64,000 bases of DNA, from assembly GCF_011493005.1 (NCBI RefSeq), contig NZ_CP049156.1:682001-746000 (forward strand), in the 5' to 3' direction. This document shows, in pieces, positions 36,561 to 45,884 of the stretch; positions within the stretch are counted from its first letter, which is position 1, and each line of letters opens with the position of its first letter. Origin of the DNA: Caballeronia sp. SBC1. GTDB lineage: Bacteria > Pseudomonadota > Gammaproteobacteria > Burkholderiales > Burkholderiaceae. The translations under genes and the position numbers were made by a program. A model generated the notes under the pieces. It was given only the letters and a program-made list of their open reading frames with translations. It did no database searches and was not told the origin of the DNA.

Positions 36561-37304
36561 TTACTTATGCGGCAGACTGGGCGAGACAGGCTCGTCGGCG
36601 TTTGCCGGGGAGGGCGGTACAGAAGTGGCCACCGCGGCAACGGCTTTTTCAAGGCTATAGCCTAACCCGCGAACGGTTATGATCCGCGCCCCGCCGGGCT
36701 CGATTTTTTTTCTTAGCCGATGGACATAGACTTCGATCGCGTTATTGCTGACTTCCTCGCCCCACTCGCAAAGGTGGTTGACGAGCTGTTCCTTCGACAC
36801 CAACCGGCCAACCCGTTGCAACAAGACTTCGAGCACGCCGAGTTCGCGTGCAGATAATTCGATGACCTGGTCGTTGATGGACGCGAGGCGCCCGACCTGA
36901 TCGAACGAAAGCGCGCCGTGTTTGACGACTGTGGGACCGCCACCCGCGCCCCGCCGCGTAAGGGCGCGCACGCGGGCTTCTAGTTCGTTCAGTGCGAACG
37001 GTTTGGCCATGTAGTCGTCGGCGCCAAGGTCGAGGCCTTTGACGCGTTCGTCGACACTGTCGGCGGCCGTCAGGATGAGCACGGGCATCTGGGAATTGCG
37101 GGCTCTGAGGCGTCTCAGGACCTCCAGTCCGGACATCATGGGCAGGCCCAGATCAAGGATCAAAAGGTCGAAAGTTTGTAGCGACAGTGCGTTGTCCGCG
37201 TCCACGCCGTGCCGCACATGATCCACGGCATAGCCCGATTGGCGGAGTGATCGAATGAGACCATCCGCGAGTATGCTGTCGTCTTCGGCAATGAGGATTC
37301 GCAT
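36561..37304 (-). CDS. OmpR/PhoB-family response regulator
   Basis: From the ATG at 37304 the product has 247 residues: a receiver domain with acidic pocket Glu7/Asp8/Asp9, phospho-acceptor Asp51 and Lys101, and a C-terminal winged helix (about 125-225) ending RIITVRGLGYSLEK. A Pro-rich tail of about 20 residues follows. The cognate kinase starts 21 bp downstream. It is divergent from recA; the longer frame towards 37673 reads through the recA control region and is rejected. Confidence 0.93.
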   Translation of the reverse strand: MRILIAEDDSILADGLIRSLRQSGYAVDHVRHGVDADNALSLQTFDLLILDLGLPMMSGLEVLRRLRARNSQMPVLILTAADSVDERVKGLDLGADDYMAKPFALNELEARVRALTRRGAGGGPTVVKHGALSFDQVGRLASINDQVIELSARELGVLEVLLQRVGRLVSKEQLVNHLCEWGEEVSNNAIEVYVHRLRKKIEPGGARIITVRGLGYSLEKAVAAVATSVPPSPANADEPVSPSLPHK

Positions 37305-37433
37305 CGTAGTGTGCGCAAAAAGCATTGCCGGCACCGCAATTCGCCCGGCGCGGCGGTCTCCAGGTGTAGTGGTGTTCGCAAGGGTCGAACGTGGCGCTGA
37401 AACTACGCGCTTCGATCGGACTTGCAAAAATAC

Positions 37434-37449
37434 CTGTTTTTTTATACAG
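37434..37449 (+). promoter_or_regulatory. LexA (SOS) box upstream of recA
   Basis: The sequence ctgtttttttatacag fits CTG-N10-CAG with an AT-rich core, the gamma/beta-proteobacterial SOS box. It lies 81 bp before the recA ATG. Repression by LexA and induction after DNA damage are expected from the family. Confidence 0.88.
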
Positions 37450-37529
37450 TGTCTGCAGCAGTGCGCCCGGCCGGAAAAAAGTCCCAAGGGCATGCGCCAG
37501 ACGCCGTTCATCATAGCAAAGGACGATTC

Positions 37530-38606
37530 ATGGAAGATAGCAAGAAAGGCCCGGGCGGGATGTCTGCAGAGAAGAGCAAGGCGCTTGCCGTCGCGCTCGC
37601 GCAGATCGAGAAGCAATTCGGCAAGGGGTCGATCATGCGACTCGGCGCTGGCGAAGCCATTGAAGACATTCAAGTGGTGTCAACCGGCTCGCTCGGACTG
37701 GATATTGCGTTGGGCGTTGGCGGCTTGCCGCGTGGACGCGTAGTGGAAATCTACGGTCCGGAATCGTCGGGCAAGACCACGCTGGCGCTGCAAGTGATTG
37801 CGGAGATGCAGAAGGTCGGTGGCACGGCGGCATTTATCGACGCGGAACACGCGCTCGACATCGCTTACGCGCAAAAGCTTGGCGTGAGTCCGTCGGACCT
37901 GCTGATCTCGCAGCCGGACACGGGTGAGCAAGCGCTGGAAATCTGCGATGCGCTCGTGCGCTCGGGTTCCATCGACATGATCGTGATCGACTCGGTCGCG
38001 GCACTGGTGCCAAAGGCTGAAATTGAAGGCGAAATGGGCGACTCGTTGCCTGGTTTGCAGGCACGTTTGATGTCGCAGGCGCTGCGCAAGCTGACCGGCA
38101 CGATCAAGCGTACGAACTGCTTGGTGATCTTCATTAACCAGATCCGCATGAAGATTGGCGTGATGTTCGGCAATCCGGAAACCACCACGGGTGGTAACGC
38201 GTTGAAGTTCTACGCATCGGTGCGTCTGGACATTCGTCGTATCGGTTCGATCAAGAAGAACGACGAAGTGATCGGCAACGAAACACGCGTGAAAGTGGTG
38301 AAGAACAAGGTTGCGCCGCCGTTCCGTGAAGCCATCTTTGACATCTTGTACGGCGAAGGTATTTCGCGTCAGGGCGAAATCATTGACCTGGGCGTGCAGG
38401 CCAAGCTGGTCGACAAGGCAGGCGCCTGGTACAGCTATAACGGCGAACGGATTGGTCAGGGTAAGGACAACGCACGCGAATTCCTGCGTGAGAATCCTGA
38501 AATGGCGCGTGAAATTGAAAACAAGATTCGCGAGTCGCTAGGCGTCAATGCAATGGCCGACGCAGTCGCACCGGGTGTTGCCGAAGTGGCGGATGAAGAA
38601 GAATGA
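37530..38606 (+). CDS. recA: Recombinase A
   Basis: RecA forms filaments on single-stranded DNA, drives strand exchange and stimulates LexA cleavage. The 358-residue protein starts at ATG 37530, with Walker A GPESSGKT at 76-83, the L1/L2 loop regions (including [23 protein letters not shown]) and an acidic C-terminus (ADEEE-type). An SOS box lies upstream. recX begins 17 bp after its stop and is probably co-transcribed. Confidence 0.98.
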   Translation: MEDSKKGPGGMSAEKSKALAVALAQIEKQFGKGSIMRLGAGEAIEDIQVVSTGSLGLDIALGVGGLPRGRVVEIYGPESSGKTTLALQVIAEMQKVGGTAAFIDAEHALDIAYAQKLGVSPSDLLISQPDTGEQALEICDALVRSGSIDMIVIDSVAALVPKAEIEGEMGDSLPGLQARLMSQALRKLTGTIKRTNCLVIFINQIRMKIGVMFGNPETTTGGNALKFYASVRLDIRRIGSIKKNDEVIGNETRVKVVKNKVAPPFREAIFDILYGEGISRQGEIIDLGVQAKLVDKAGAWYSYNGERIGQGKDNAREFLRENPEMAREIENKIRESLGVNAMADAVAPGVAEVADEEE

Positions 38607-38622
38607 GTTTTAGGCGGTAAAA

Positions 38623-40260
38623 ATGATGCGCAGCAAGAGCCGGTTCGGATCGAAGACCGATCGCGATTCAAATCGTGACGCGGAGCAGGACGTGAAGGAA
38701 GATCCGGACGGCTCGAAGTCCATAAGCGACGAGGACGAAAGTCCCGACGCCGAGGAAGGAGTCGACCGCTACGAACGAAGCAGCGATCGATACCGCGCAG
38801 CAGCAGGCGAACGCGCCGGTGCGGAGAAATCTGCGTCGGCGCGTCGTTCGTTTGGAAACAGCTTCTCGAAGAGCGGTGGGGTTTCCGGCGAGAAGAGTGG
38901 GAGCGGTGGATTTAAGGGCGGTGGGTTTTCCAGCGGCAAGAGCGCTGGCAGTGGCGGCAGTAGCAGCGGCAGCAGCTTCGCCAGCAAAAGCAGCTTTGGA
39001 CGCTCGGGTGGTTCGAGCGCGTCCGCGTCATCTGGCAGCAGCAAGGCTGAGGCGATCGCCGCGAGTCTGCAGGCTGCGGCTGCGGGTGAAACCACGCAGG
39101 AGGACCACGAGCCGGTGTTCGAACGGTCGAGTGATCGTGCGTATCCGAAACGTGGGTCGTTTGGCGGCGGGGCGTCGGCGCGGTCGGCGTCGGATCGCGT
39201 TTCGGCAGATGCCCCGGCTGAATACGAACGATCGAGTGATCGCAGCAAATTTGGACGTGGTGGGTTGACCGGGCGCAAAGCGTCTGGTCTAGGTACGCGT
39301 GGGAAATCTTCACCTAATCCTGCTGATGGTGAGGATGTTTTCGAGCGATCTACCGACCGAAAAACCAGCCGTCGCGCCCCGCCGAAGTCGGCAAAACCCG
39401 CTGATGAGCACAGCGTCGAAATCGCCGATATTGTGGTTGCGCCGCAAGTTGGACAGCAACAAATTGAACCCGCGCAGCCTGATTCGGTAGCTGCGTTGGA
39501 CGCGGTCGACGCCGAGGAACGCTTGAGGCGCGCTCGGGCGGTGTTGGAGCAGGCACACGCAGTTGTTCAATCACAGGTCGCTCCTGCGAAAGCTGCCCGC
39601 AAATCGCAATCCAAACCTGCAGTTATTTCTCCGGGCGTGGTTGGAGAAACAGGCACCGACATAGCCGATCCATTTGAGCCCTTCGAACAGTGCGTGCCAT
39701 CCGCAACACAGGCAGTTAGCGAAAGCCAAGTCGCCGAACCGGTTTATTCGCGTGGATCCACCGGACGAAGCAAAACCCCTGCAACCGACGATTCCAAGCG
39801 AAAGGGGCCGCAATTATCGTTGCGCGGCCGTGCGCTGGGTTATCTATCGCGTCGTGAACATAGCCGCGCTGAATTGTCGCGCAAGCTGACGCCACATCTG
39901 GGCGAAGGCGATTCCCTCGATACCTTGCTCGACGCGCTGGAGCGTGAAGGGTGGTTATCGAATGAGCGATTTGTGGAGAGCGTGGTTCATCGGCGGGGCA
40001 CTCGTCTTGGCACAAGCCGGATCGTCAATGAGCTGAAGCGCAACGGTATCGACGAAACGCTGATTCAGGATGCTGGCGCTGAGTTGAAGAAAACCGAGCT
40101 CACTCGCGCCCGCGAGGTCTGGAGCAAGAAATTCGGCGAACCGCCGACGACGCCGGCCGAACGTGCGAAACAAGCGCGTTTTCTTGCCACGCGAGGATTC
40201 AACGGCGGGACGATCGTGAAAGTGCTGAAAGCGGGCGACGACGAATTTATCGACGAATAG
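38623..40260 (+). CDS. recX: Regulatory protein RecX with a very long low-complexity N-terminal extension
   Basis: The C-terminal 150 residues (about 397-545) are a normal RecX with its three-helix repeats (RALGYLSRREHSRAELSRKL, LEREGWLSNERFVES). RecX inhibits RecA filament growth. Ahead of it lie about 395 residues rich in Ser, Gly, Arg and Asp. They contain four copies of a seven-residue motif, [YF]ERS[ST]DR, at 50-56, 166-172, 201-207 and 240-246, and a Ser/Gly tract at about 80-140. Typical RecX is 150-170 residues. The extension is in frame with no alternative strong start nearby and is probably disordered. Co-transcription with recA is likely (17-bp gap). Confidence 0.9.
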   Translation: MMRSKSRFGSKTDRDSNRDAEQDVKEDPDGSKSISDEDESPDAEEGVDRYERSSDRYRAAAGERAGAEKSASARRSFGNSFSKSGGVSGEKSGSGGFKGGGFSSGKSAGSGGSSSGSSFASKSSFGRSGGSSASASSGSSKAEAIAASLQAAAAGETTQEDHEPVFERSSDRAYPKRGSFGGGASARSASDRVSADAPAEYERSSDRSKFGRGGLTGRKASGLGTRGKSSPNPADGEDVFERSTDRKTSRRAPPKSAKPADEHSVEIADIVVAPQVGQQQIEPAQPDSVAALDAVDAEERLRRARAVLEQAHAVVQSQVAPAKAARKSQSKPAVISPGVVGETGTDIADPFEPFEQCVPSATQAVSESQVAEPVYSRGSTGRSKTPATDDSKRKGPQLSLRGRALGYLSRREHSRAELSRKLTPHLGEGDSLDTLLDALEREGWLSNERFVESVVHRRGTRLGTSRIVNELKRNGIDETLIQDAGAELKKTELTRAREVWSKKFGEPPTTPAERAKQARFLATRGFNGGTIVKVLKAGDDEFIDE

Positions 40261-40958
40261 GCACCGGCGGCAATTTGGCATCTACGCGTGAACTATTTCG
40301 ACCAATTCGGCCCCGCAACGCGCGCGCAACTTCGACTCCTGACCTCGAACAACGGACGGTGGCTAACATCCCCAATTTGCTGCCCCAACGACGCCCGAGC
40401 CCACCGACCTAAGCCCATCAACCGAAGCCCGAAGCCGACCGCCCGAAGAGGACCGCCCGAAGAGGACCGGCCCAAGACCACCGGCCCAAGACCACCGGCC
40501 CAAGACCACCGGCCCAAGACCACCGGCCCAAGACCACCGGCCCAAAACCACCGGCCCGAGGCCACCGGCCCAAAACCACCGGCCCAAAACCACCGGCCCA
40601 AAACCACCGGCCCAAGACCACCGGCCCAAGACCACCGGCCCAAGACCACCGGCCCAAAACCACCGGCCCGAGGCCACCGGCCCAAAACCATCATCCCCAG
40701 ACGACCGACCCAAATCCGCCGCCCCAACTACGCGCAGAGTGGCACCTCACCACCCACCTCAAAAGCACAAACAAATAGCGAACCCCGACGCTGAGCGAAA
40801 TCCCCCATCACCCGCACCCATCGCGAAACAAACCCGAAACAAACCGCCGCGCAAGCCTCTGCATTGCCCCTCAAGCTTCCCCACGGCAACTCGGTCCGGC
40901 TGAAAATGCCCAGTATGGTAAAATTCCGGCGTTTTCTCATTCCGGCCTTCCTCTGCAC
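40261..40958. other. Gap with tandem-repeat array between recX and the DUF2889 gene
   Basis: This 698-bp stretch has no convincing gene. Its middle third is a 14-bp repeat array listed separately, which leaves long open frames on both strands because the unit lacks stops. The last 60 bp hold a -10-like taaaat (about 40918-40923) for the downstream gene. Confidence 0.6.
40442..40694 (+). repeat. Tandem array of a 14-bp unit, 15 regular copies with degenerate flanks
   Basis: From 40471 to 40680 the unit cccaagaccaccgg is repeated exactly 15 times (210 bp), with three variants at positions 4-7: aaga (A), aaaa (B) and gagg (C). Their order is A A A A A B C B B B A A A B C, followed by a decayed B copy. 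Two units on the left (40442-40470) are related but changed. Because 14 is not a multiple of 3, the reading frame rotates every unit and all frames stay open. Confidence 0.92.
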
Positions 40959-41657
40959 ATGCCGCTTTCTCCGCCCGTTTCCCGACAGTTGCGCCATCGC
41001 CGCGCGATTCGAATGGAAGCGTTTGAGCGTGAAGATGGCTTGTGGGATATCGAAGCCTGTCTAACCGATGAAAAGCCGCGCGACGTCAAACTCGCGGCGG
41101 GCGTCCGGCCCCAAGGCCTGCCGATCCATGAACTCTGGCTGCGCATCACTATTGACCGCACGTTCACTATCGTCGACGCCGAAGCGGCTTCCGAGTGGGC
41201 GCCGTATGCGGGTCTGTGTGCAGCATCGAACTCCGCGTATCGCGCGCTCATCGGTCTCAATCTTGTGCAAAATTTCCGTCGCGAATCCAGCCGTTTGCTG
41301 GCCGGAACGACCGGTTGCACGCACATCACCGAACTTTGCGCCGTGCTGCCCACAGCCGCTATTCAGGCATTCGCCGGCGAAGTGTGGAACACCGAAAAAG
41401 GCGGTACGCCGGGCCAGTCATCGGATAGTCCAGCAAGCAACGCAGCAGCAAGCGCAGAAACCAACAAAGCAGCAGAAACCGACAAACCCCCATTCCAGCT
41501 TGGCCGTTGCAACGCATTGCGTTTCGACGGTGAAGCCGTTCGGCAATATTATCCGCGCTGGTTCGGCCACGCGCCCCGTGGCGCGGCAGACCGGATAGCG
41601 GATCAGGACAAATCCAGAAAGGCCGGAAGCGAAGTGGAACCGGCTCAGCGAAATTAG
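40959..41657 (+). CDS. DUF2889-domain protein
   Basis: The 232-residue protein carries the DUF2889 pattern: RRAIRMEAFEREDGLWDIEACLTDEK, then LPIHELWLRITIDRTFTIVDAEA, GTTGCTHITELCAVLPTAAIQAF with conserved Cys and His, and LGRCNALRFDGEAVRQYYPRWF. A variable Ala/Ser/Glu linker (about 150-175) interrupts it. The function is unknown. It lies alone between the repeat array and sucC. Confidence 0.85.
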   Translation: MPLSPPVSRQLRHRRAIRMEAFEREDGLWDIEACLTDEKPRDVKLAAGVRPQGLPIHELWLRITIDRTFTIVDAEAASEWAPYAGLCAASNSAYRALIGLNLVQNFRRESSRLLAGTTGCTHITELCAVLPTAAIQAFAGEVWNTEKGGTPGQSSDSPASNAAASAETNKAAETDKPPFQLGRCNALRFDGEAVRQYYPRWFGHAPRGAADRIADQDKSRKAGSEVEPAQRN

Positions 41658-41874
41658 CCAGCGAAATCAATCGGAATTAGGCGATCCTAAGCGAATTTAG
41701 CAAGAGCAGGTTCCCAGAACAGGCCGACCAGGAAACATCAGCATGACTCCGGACGCGCATACTTTTCACCCCGGAAGCAACGCCGACGTAATTCAGGTAA
41801 TCCAAGTAATTCAAGCAACTCATTAATCCACGTAATCGAAGTTCAATCCAACTCTCAGACTGAAGGAATCACGC

Positions 41875-43041
41875 ATGAAGATTCACGAGTACCAGGGAAA
41901 GGAAATCCTGCGGAAGTTCGGCGTCGCGGTCCCGCGCGGCAAGCCCGTGTTCTCGGTGGACGATGCGGTCAAGGCCGCTGAAGAGCTGGGCGGCCCGGTA
42001 TGGGTCGTCAAGGCTCAGATTCACGCTGGCGGTCGCGGTAAGGGCGGCGGCGTGAAGGTTGCAAAGACGCTGGAACAGGTTCGCGAATATTCGAACCAGA
42101 TCCTCGGCATGCAGCTCGTCACGCACCAGACCGGCCCTGAAGGCCAAAAGGTGAACCGCCTGCTGATCGAAGAAGGCGCGGACATCAAGAAGGAACTGTA
42201 TATCGGCCTCGTACTCGACCGTATCACGCAAAAAGTCGTGGTGATGGCATCGAGCGAAGGCGGCATGGACATTGAAGAAGTCGCGGAAAAGACGCCGGAA
42301 CTGCTGCACAAGTTCGCCGTCGAGCCGTCCACGGGTCTGCTGGACAAAGACGCCGACGACCTCTCGCGCAAGATTGGCATTCCGGAAGGCTCGATCCCGC
42401 AAGCGCGCGCGATCCTGCAAGGCCTGTACAAGGCATTCTGGGAAACGGACGCATCGCTGGCAGAAATCAACCCGCTGATCGTCACCGGCGACGGCAAGGT
42501 GATCGCACTGGACGCCAAGTTCAACTTCGACGCCAACGCGCTGTTCCGTCACCCGGACATCGTCGCGTATCGCGATATCGACGAAGAAGATCCGGCTGAA
42601 GTGGAAGCTTCGAAGTTCGATCTGGCCTACATCTCGCTCGATGGCAACATCGGCTGCCTGGTGAATGGCGCTGGTCTGGCAATGGCCACCATGGACACGA
42701 TCAAGCTGTTCGGCGGCGAGCCGGCCAACTTCCTCGACGTGGGCGGCGGCGCTACGACCGAGAAGGTCACGGAAGCCTTCAAGATCATGTTGAAGAACCC
42801 GGGCCTCAAGGCAATCCTCGTGAACATTTTCGGCGGCATCATGCGCTGTGATGTGATCGCGGAAGGCGTGATCGAAGCGTCGAAGGCCGTGTCGCTGAAG
42901 GTGCCTCTGGTTGTGCGCATGAAGGGCACGAACGAAGATCTCGGCAAGAAGATGCTGGCGGATTCGGGCTTGCCGATCATCGCGGCCGACAGCATGGAAG
43001 AAGCTGCGCAGAAGGTCGTCGCAGCCGCCGAGGGCAAGTAA
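41875..43041 (+). CDS. sucC: Succinate-CoA ligase, beta subunit
   Basis: SucC binds ADP and succinate and pairs with SucD in the TCA cycle step that makes succinate and ATP from succinyl-CoA. The 388-residue protein begins with [17 protein letters not shown], has an ATP-grasp fold with the conserved [10 protein letters not shown] loop and ends with [17 protein letters not shown] C-terminal domain. sucD follows after 131 bp. It is typical in length and motif. Confidence 0.97.
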   Translation: MKIHEYQGKEILRKFGVAVPRGKPVFSVDDAVKAAEELGGPVWVVKAQIHAGGRGKGGGVKVAKTLEQVREYSNQILGMQLVTHQTGPEGQKVNRLLIEEGADIKKELYIGLVLDRITQKVVVMASSEGGMDIEEVAEKTPELLHKFAVEPSTGLLDKDADDLSRKIGIPEGSIPQARAILQGLYKAFWETDASLAEINPLIVTGDGKVIALDAKFNFDANALFRHPDIVAYRDIDEEDPAEVEASKFDLAYISLDGNIGCLVNGAGLAMATMDTIKLFGGEPANFLDVGGGATTEKVTEAFKIMLKNPGLKAILVNIFGGIMRCDVIAEGVIEASKAVSLKVPLVVRMKGTNEDLGKKMLADSGLPIIAADSMEEAAQKVVAAAEGK

Positions 43042-43172
43042 TCCGGGTCGTTTTGGTTCCAGCAAACACCCGGTTACGAGCGTTCCACCAGATACGAAAG
43101 GCGTCGGCTGTGCCTATGAGTGCTCCATGAGCATTCGAGGCACGGGCGACGTCGACGAACAGAGGTCACACT

Positions 43173-44054
43173 ATGTCGATTCTGATCAACAAAGACACCA
43201 AGGTCATCACCCAGGGTATTACCGGCAAGACCGGTCAGTTCCACACCCGCGCTTGCCGCGAGTATGCGAACGGCCGTGAAGCGTACGTGGCGGGCGTGAA
43301 CCCGAAGCGCGCCGGCGAAGATTTCGAAGGCATCCCAATCTACGCAAGTGTCGCGGAAGCGAAAGCTGAAACGGGCGCAACCGTTTCGGTGATCTACGTG
43401 CCGCCGGCTGGCGCCGCTGCTGCAATCTGGGAAGCGGTTGAAGCAGACCTGGATCTCGCGATCTGCATCACGGAAGGCATTCCCGTGCGTGACATGCTCG
43501 AGATCAAGGACCGTATGCGTCGCGAAAATCGCAAGACACTGCTGCTCGGACCGAATTGCCCGGGCACGATCACGCCGGACGAGCTGAAGATCGGCATCAT
43601 GCCGGGTCATATCCACCGTAAGGGCCGTATTGGCGTGGTGTCGCGTTCGGGCACGCTCACGTACGAAGCGGTTGGCCAGTTGACGGCTATTGGCCTTGGC
43701 CAGTCGTCGGCAGTCGGTATTGGCGGCGATCCGATCAACGGACTGAAGCACATCGACGTCATGAAGATGTTCAACGACGATCCCGACACGGACGCCGTGA
43801 TCATGATTGGCGAGATTGGTGGCCCGGACGAAGCGAACGCGGCTTACTGGATCAAGGACAACATGAAGAAGCCGGTGGTTGGCTTCATCGCGGGCGTCAC
43901 GGCTCCGGCCGGCAAGCGCATGGGTCACGCGGGCGCGCTGATCTCGGGCGGCGCGGACACGGCCGATGCCAAGCTGGAAATCATGGAAGCGTGCGGTATC
44001 ACCGTCACGAAGAACCCGTCGGAAATGGCGCGTCTGTTGAAGGCGATGCTTTAA
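43173..44054 (+). CDS. sucD: Succinate-CoA ligase, alpha subunit
   Basis: SucD binds CoA and carries the phospho-histidine. The 293-residue protein has the Rossmann CoA site (GITGKTGQFHTR), the GPNCPGTI block and His252 in GHAGALISGG, the phosphorylated residue. It is co-directional with sucC and followed by a terminator. All catalytic features are intact. Confidence 0.97.
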   Translation: MSILINKDTKVITQGITGKTGQFHTRACREYANGREAYVAGVNPKRAGEDFEGIPIYASVAEAKAETGATVSVIYVPPAGAAAAIWEAVEADLDLAICITEGIPVRDMLEIKDRMRRENRKTLLLGPNCPGTITPDELKIGIMPGHIHRKGRIGVVSRSGTLTYEAVGQLTAIGLGQSSAVGIGGDPINGLKHIDVMKMFNDDPDTDAVIMIGEIGGPDEANAAYWIKDNMKKPVVGFIAGVTAPAGKRMGHAGALISGGADTADAKLEIMEACGITVTKNPSEMARLLKAML

Positions 44055-44134
44055 GGGGTTTAAGGAACGGCTGATCGACAGAAAACGCAGGGCTGCGCTA
44101 TGCTTACGTAAGCTTTTCGTAAAACGTCGATTCC

Positions 44135-44168
44135 AAAAGCGGGGGAGCTAAGGCTTCTCCGCTTTTTT
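44135..44168 (+). terminator. Terminator after sucCD
   Basis: A stem of about 12 pairs (aaaagcggggga / tctccgctttt with one bulge) followed by ttttt lies 80 bp after the sucD stop and just before terC. Confidence 0.85.
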
Positions 44169-44210
44169 ATTGCGCGTTTTTTTCTGTCGCTGCCGATCAC
44201 CAGTCTTTTC

Positions 44211-44921
44211 ATGCTCGAATTTTTCGCCACGCTCCATTGGGGCGCTGTTCTGCAAATCATCGTTATCGATATCCTCCTTGGCGGCGATAACGCCGTAGTC
44301 ATTGCGCTCGCCTGCCGCAATTTGCCGAAGGAGCTGCGCACGCGAGGCGTACTGCTGGGTACGCTCGGCGCTATCGTGCTGCGGGTCGCGCTGATTGCGT
44401 TCGCCGTGGTGCTGCTCGATGTCCCGTTCCTCAAATTCGCCGGTGGCCTGATGTTGCTGTGGATCGGCGCGAAGTTGATGATGCCGGATCACAGCGACCC
44501 GAATATCAAGCCGACCGACCAGCGTTGGGCCGCGATCAAGACAATCATCGTGGCCGATGCCGTCATGAGTCTCGACAACGTGATCGCAGTGGCGGGTGCT
44601 GCCGAAGCGGCCGATCCGGAGCATCGGTTGGCGCTGGTTATCTTTGGCTTGCTGGTGAGCATCCCGTTGATCGTGTGGGGCAGTACGTTGGTGCTCAAGC
44701 TGCTCGACAAATTCCCGATCGTGATTGCGCTTGGCGCTGGTTTGCTCGGGTGGATCGCAGGCGGATTGATGATCGACGATCCGTTCTTCGACCGCTGGCC
44801 CGCATTGAACGTGCTGGGCGCCGAGTACACCGCGCATGTAGCGGGCGCAGTGCTGGTGCTGGCCGTCGGCTGGTATTTTCGACGGTGTGTGCTGGCGAAG
44901 GAAGCGAAAGTCGCGCACTGA
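44211..44921 (+). CDS. TerC-family integral membrane protein
   Basis: The 236-residue protein has about seven hydrophobic segments and the TerC acidic intramembrane motifs DILLGGDNAVVIALACRNLP and ADAVMSLDNVIAVAGAA. TerC/Alx-family proteins are linked to manganese export and metalation of secreted proteins; tellurite resistance is only historical. It lies after the sucCD terminator and before a second terminator, so it is probably transcribed alone. Confidence 0.9.
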   Translation: MLEFFATLHWGAVLQIIVIDILLGGDNAVVIALACRNLPKELRTRGVLLGTLGAIVLRVALIAFAVVLLDVPFLKFAGGLMLLWIGAKLMMPDHSDPNIKPTDQRWAAIKTIIVADAVMSLDNVIAVAGAAEAADPEHRLALVIFGLLVSIPLIVWGSTLVLKLLDKFPIVIALGAGLLGWIAGGLMIDDPFFDRWPALNVLGAEYTAHVAGAVLVLAVGWYFRRCVLAKEAKVAH

Positions 44922-44983
44922 TTTCCGGTCAAGCCATAGGCCGTCTGGCTGACTGTTGAGATCGCGTGGCGCTCAATAAGATC

Positions 44984-45028
44984 GAAGCGTCTGGATTGCA
45001 TTACGCAACCAGGCGCTTCGTCTTTTTG
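44984..45028 (+). terminator. Terminator after terC
   Basis: The arms gaagcgtctgg and ccaggcgcttc (one G-T pair) enclose a loop of about 14 nt and are followed by gtcttttt. The T-run lies 12 bp before the pilin ATG. Confidence 0.85.
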
Positions 45029-45039
45029 GGAGTTCAGCT

Positions 45040-45654
45040 ATGGCAGCAGCAATAACAGCAGCGGTGTGCAGGTCAGATGAAGCAGGTAGCAGTCACGCGT
45101 GGTTTCGAAGACTGATTACGCGCGGCAAAATAAAGCGTTTTGGGATGGGCTTCACGTTGATCGAGTTGATGATCGTGCTGGCAATTGTCGGCGTGGTCGC
45201 GGCGTACGCCATTCCGGCTTATCAGGATTACCTGGCGCGTAGCCGGGTGGGCGAGGGCCTGTCGCTGGCATCGTCGGCACGGTTGGCGGTGGCGGAAAAT
45301 GCCGCGAGCGGCTCTGACCTGGGCGGGGGATATTCGTCACCGCCGGGAACCCGGAACGTTGAGTCGATTCACGTCGACGATACCAATGGGCAAGTCACCA
45401 TCGCGTTTTCCACGCGTGTGGCGCCAGTTGGATCTAATACGCTCGTGCTCGTGCCTTCAACACCGGACAACGCCGAGGCGCCGACTGCACGTACCGTTCT
45501 GACGAAGGGTTCGGTTCAGGCCGGATCGATCACGTGGGAATGTTTCGCCGCCACGAAAACGGCTTCTTCCTTGCCAGCGCCGGGCGCGGGGCCGTCACCT
45601 TCGGAAGCACCAACATTACCGCCTAATCTCGCACCGCCGGAATGCAGGACTTAA
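45040..45654 (+). CDS. Type IV pilin with unusually long leader peptide
   Basis: This is a type IV prepilin of 204 residues. The prepilin-peptidase site is G37/F38 in [11 protein letters not shown], with the conserved Glu at position 5 of the mature chain (Glu42), followed by the hydrophobic N-terminal helix. The chosen ATG has a clear ribosome-binding site (gggag, 45028-45032), so the leader would be 37 residues against 5-8 usual for this pilin type. Two cysteines near the end (Cys168 and Cys202) frame a Ser/Pro/Ala-rich segment (173-200). A PglL-type O-oligosaccharyltransferase follows, so this pilin is probably its glycosylation substrate. No pil assembly genes are in the window. Confidence 0.87.
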   Translation: MAAAITAAVCRSDEAGSSHAWFRRLITRGKIKRFGMGFTLIELMIVLAIVGVVAAYAIPAYQDYLARSRVGEGLSLASSARLAVAENAASGSDLGGGYSSPPGTRNVESIHVDDTNGQVTIAFSTRVAPVGSNTLVLVPSTPDNAEAPTARTVLTKGSVQAGSITWECFAATKTASSLPAPGAGPSPSEAPTLPPNLAPPECRT

Positions 45655-45884
45655 CAAGCGAATAAAAGAGCTGAAAGGCTGGCTGCATGAAACCGTAATC
45701 GCGCTGAATCGTTGTCATGGCGCTTGCGAGCGAGCACGCGGATTGCGGACAGCCTCGGTGTTTCGCTGAAACCACCACGGAATTTTCGCTAATGACGGTG
45801 ATTTCGGCGCATTTCATGCCAGGCGCCGCACAGCATGGGTAATTTTTTGTATAGTGCGCCGGTTGCCGACGTTCCCTACCCCAC

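Noticed and set aside
40442..40694. CRISPR array at the regular repeats
   Set aside because: The units are directly adjacent with no spacers and too short; no cas genes are nearby.
40288..40794. Pro/Arg/His-rich open frame over the 14-bp repeats, and Gly/Trp-rich frames on the other strand
   Set aside because: The repeat unit has no stops in any frame and rotates the frame each copy, so long open frames follow automatically. No ribosome-binding site or conserved flank supports translation.
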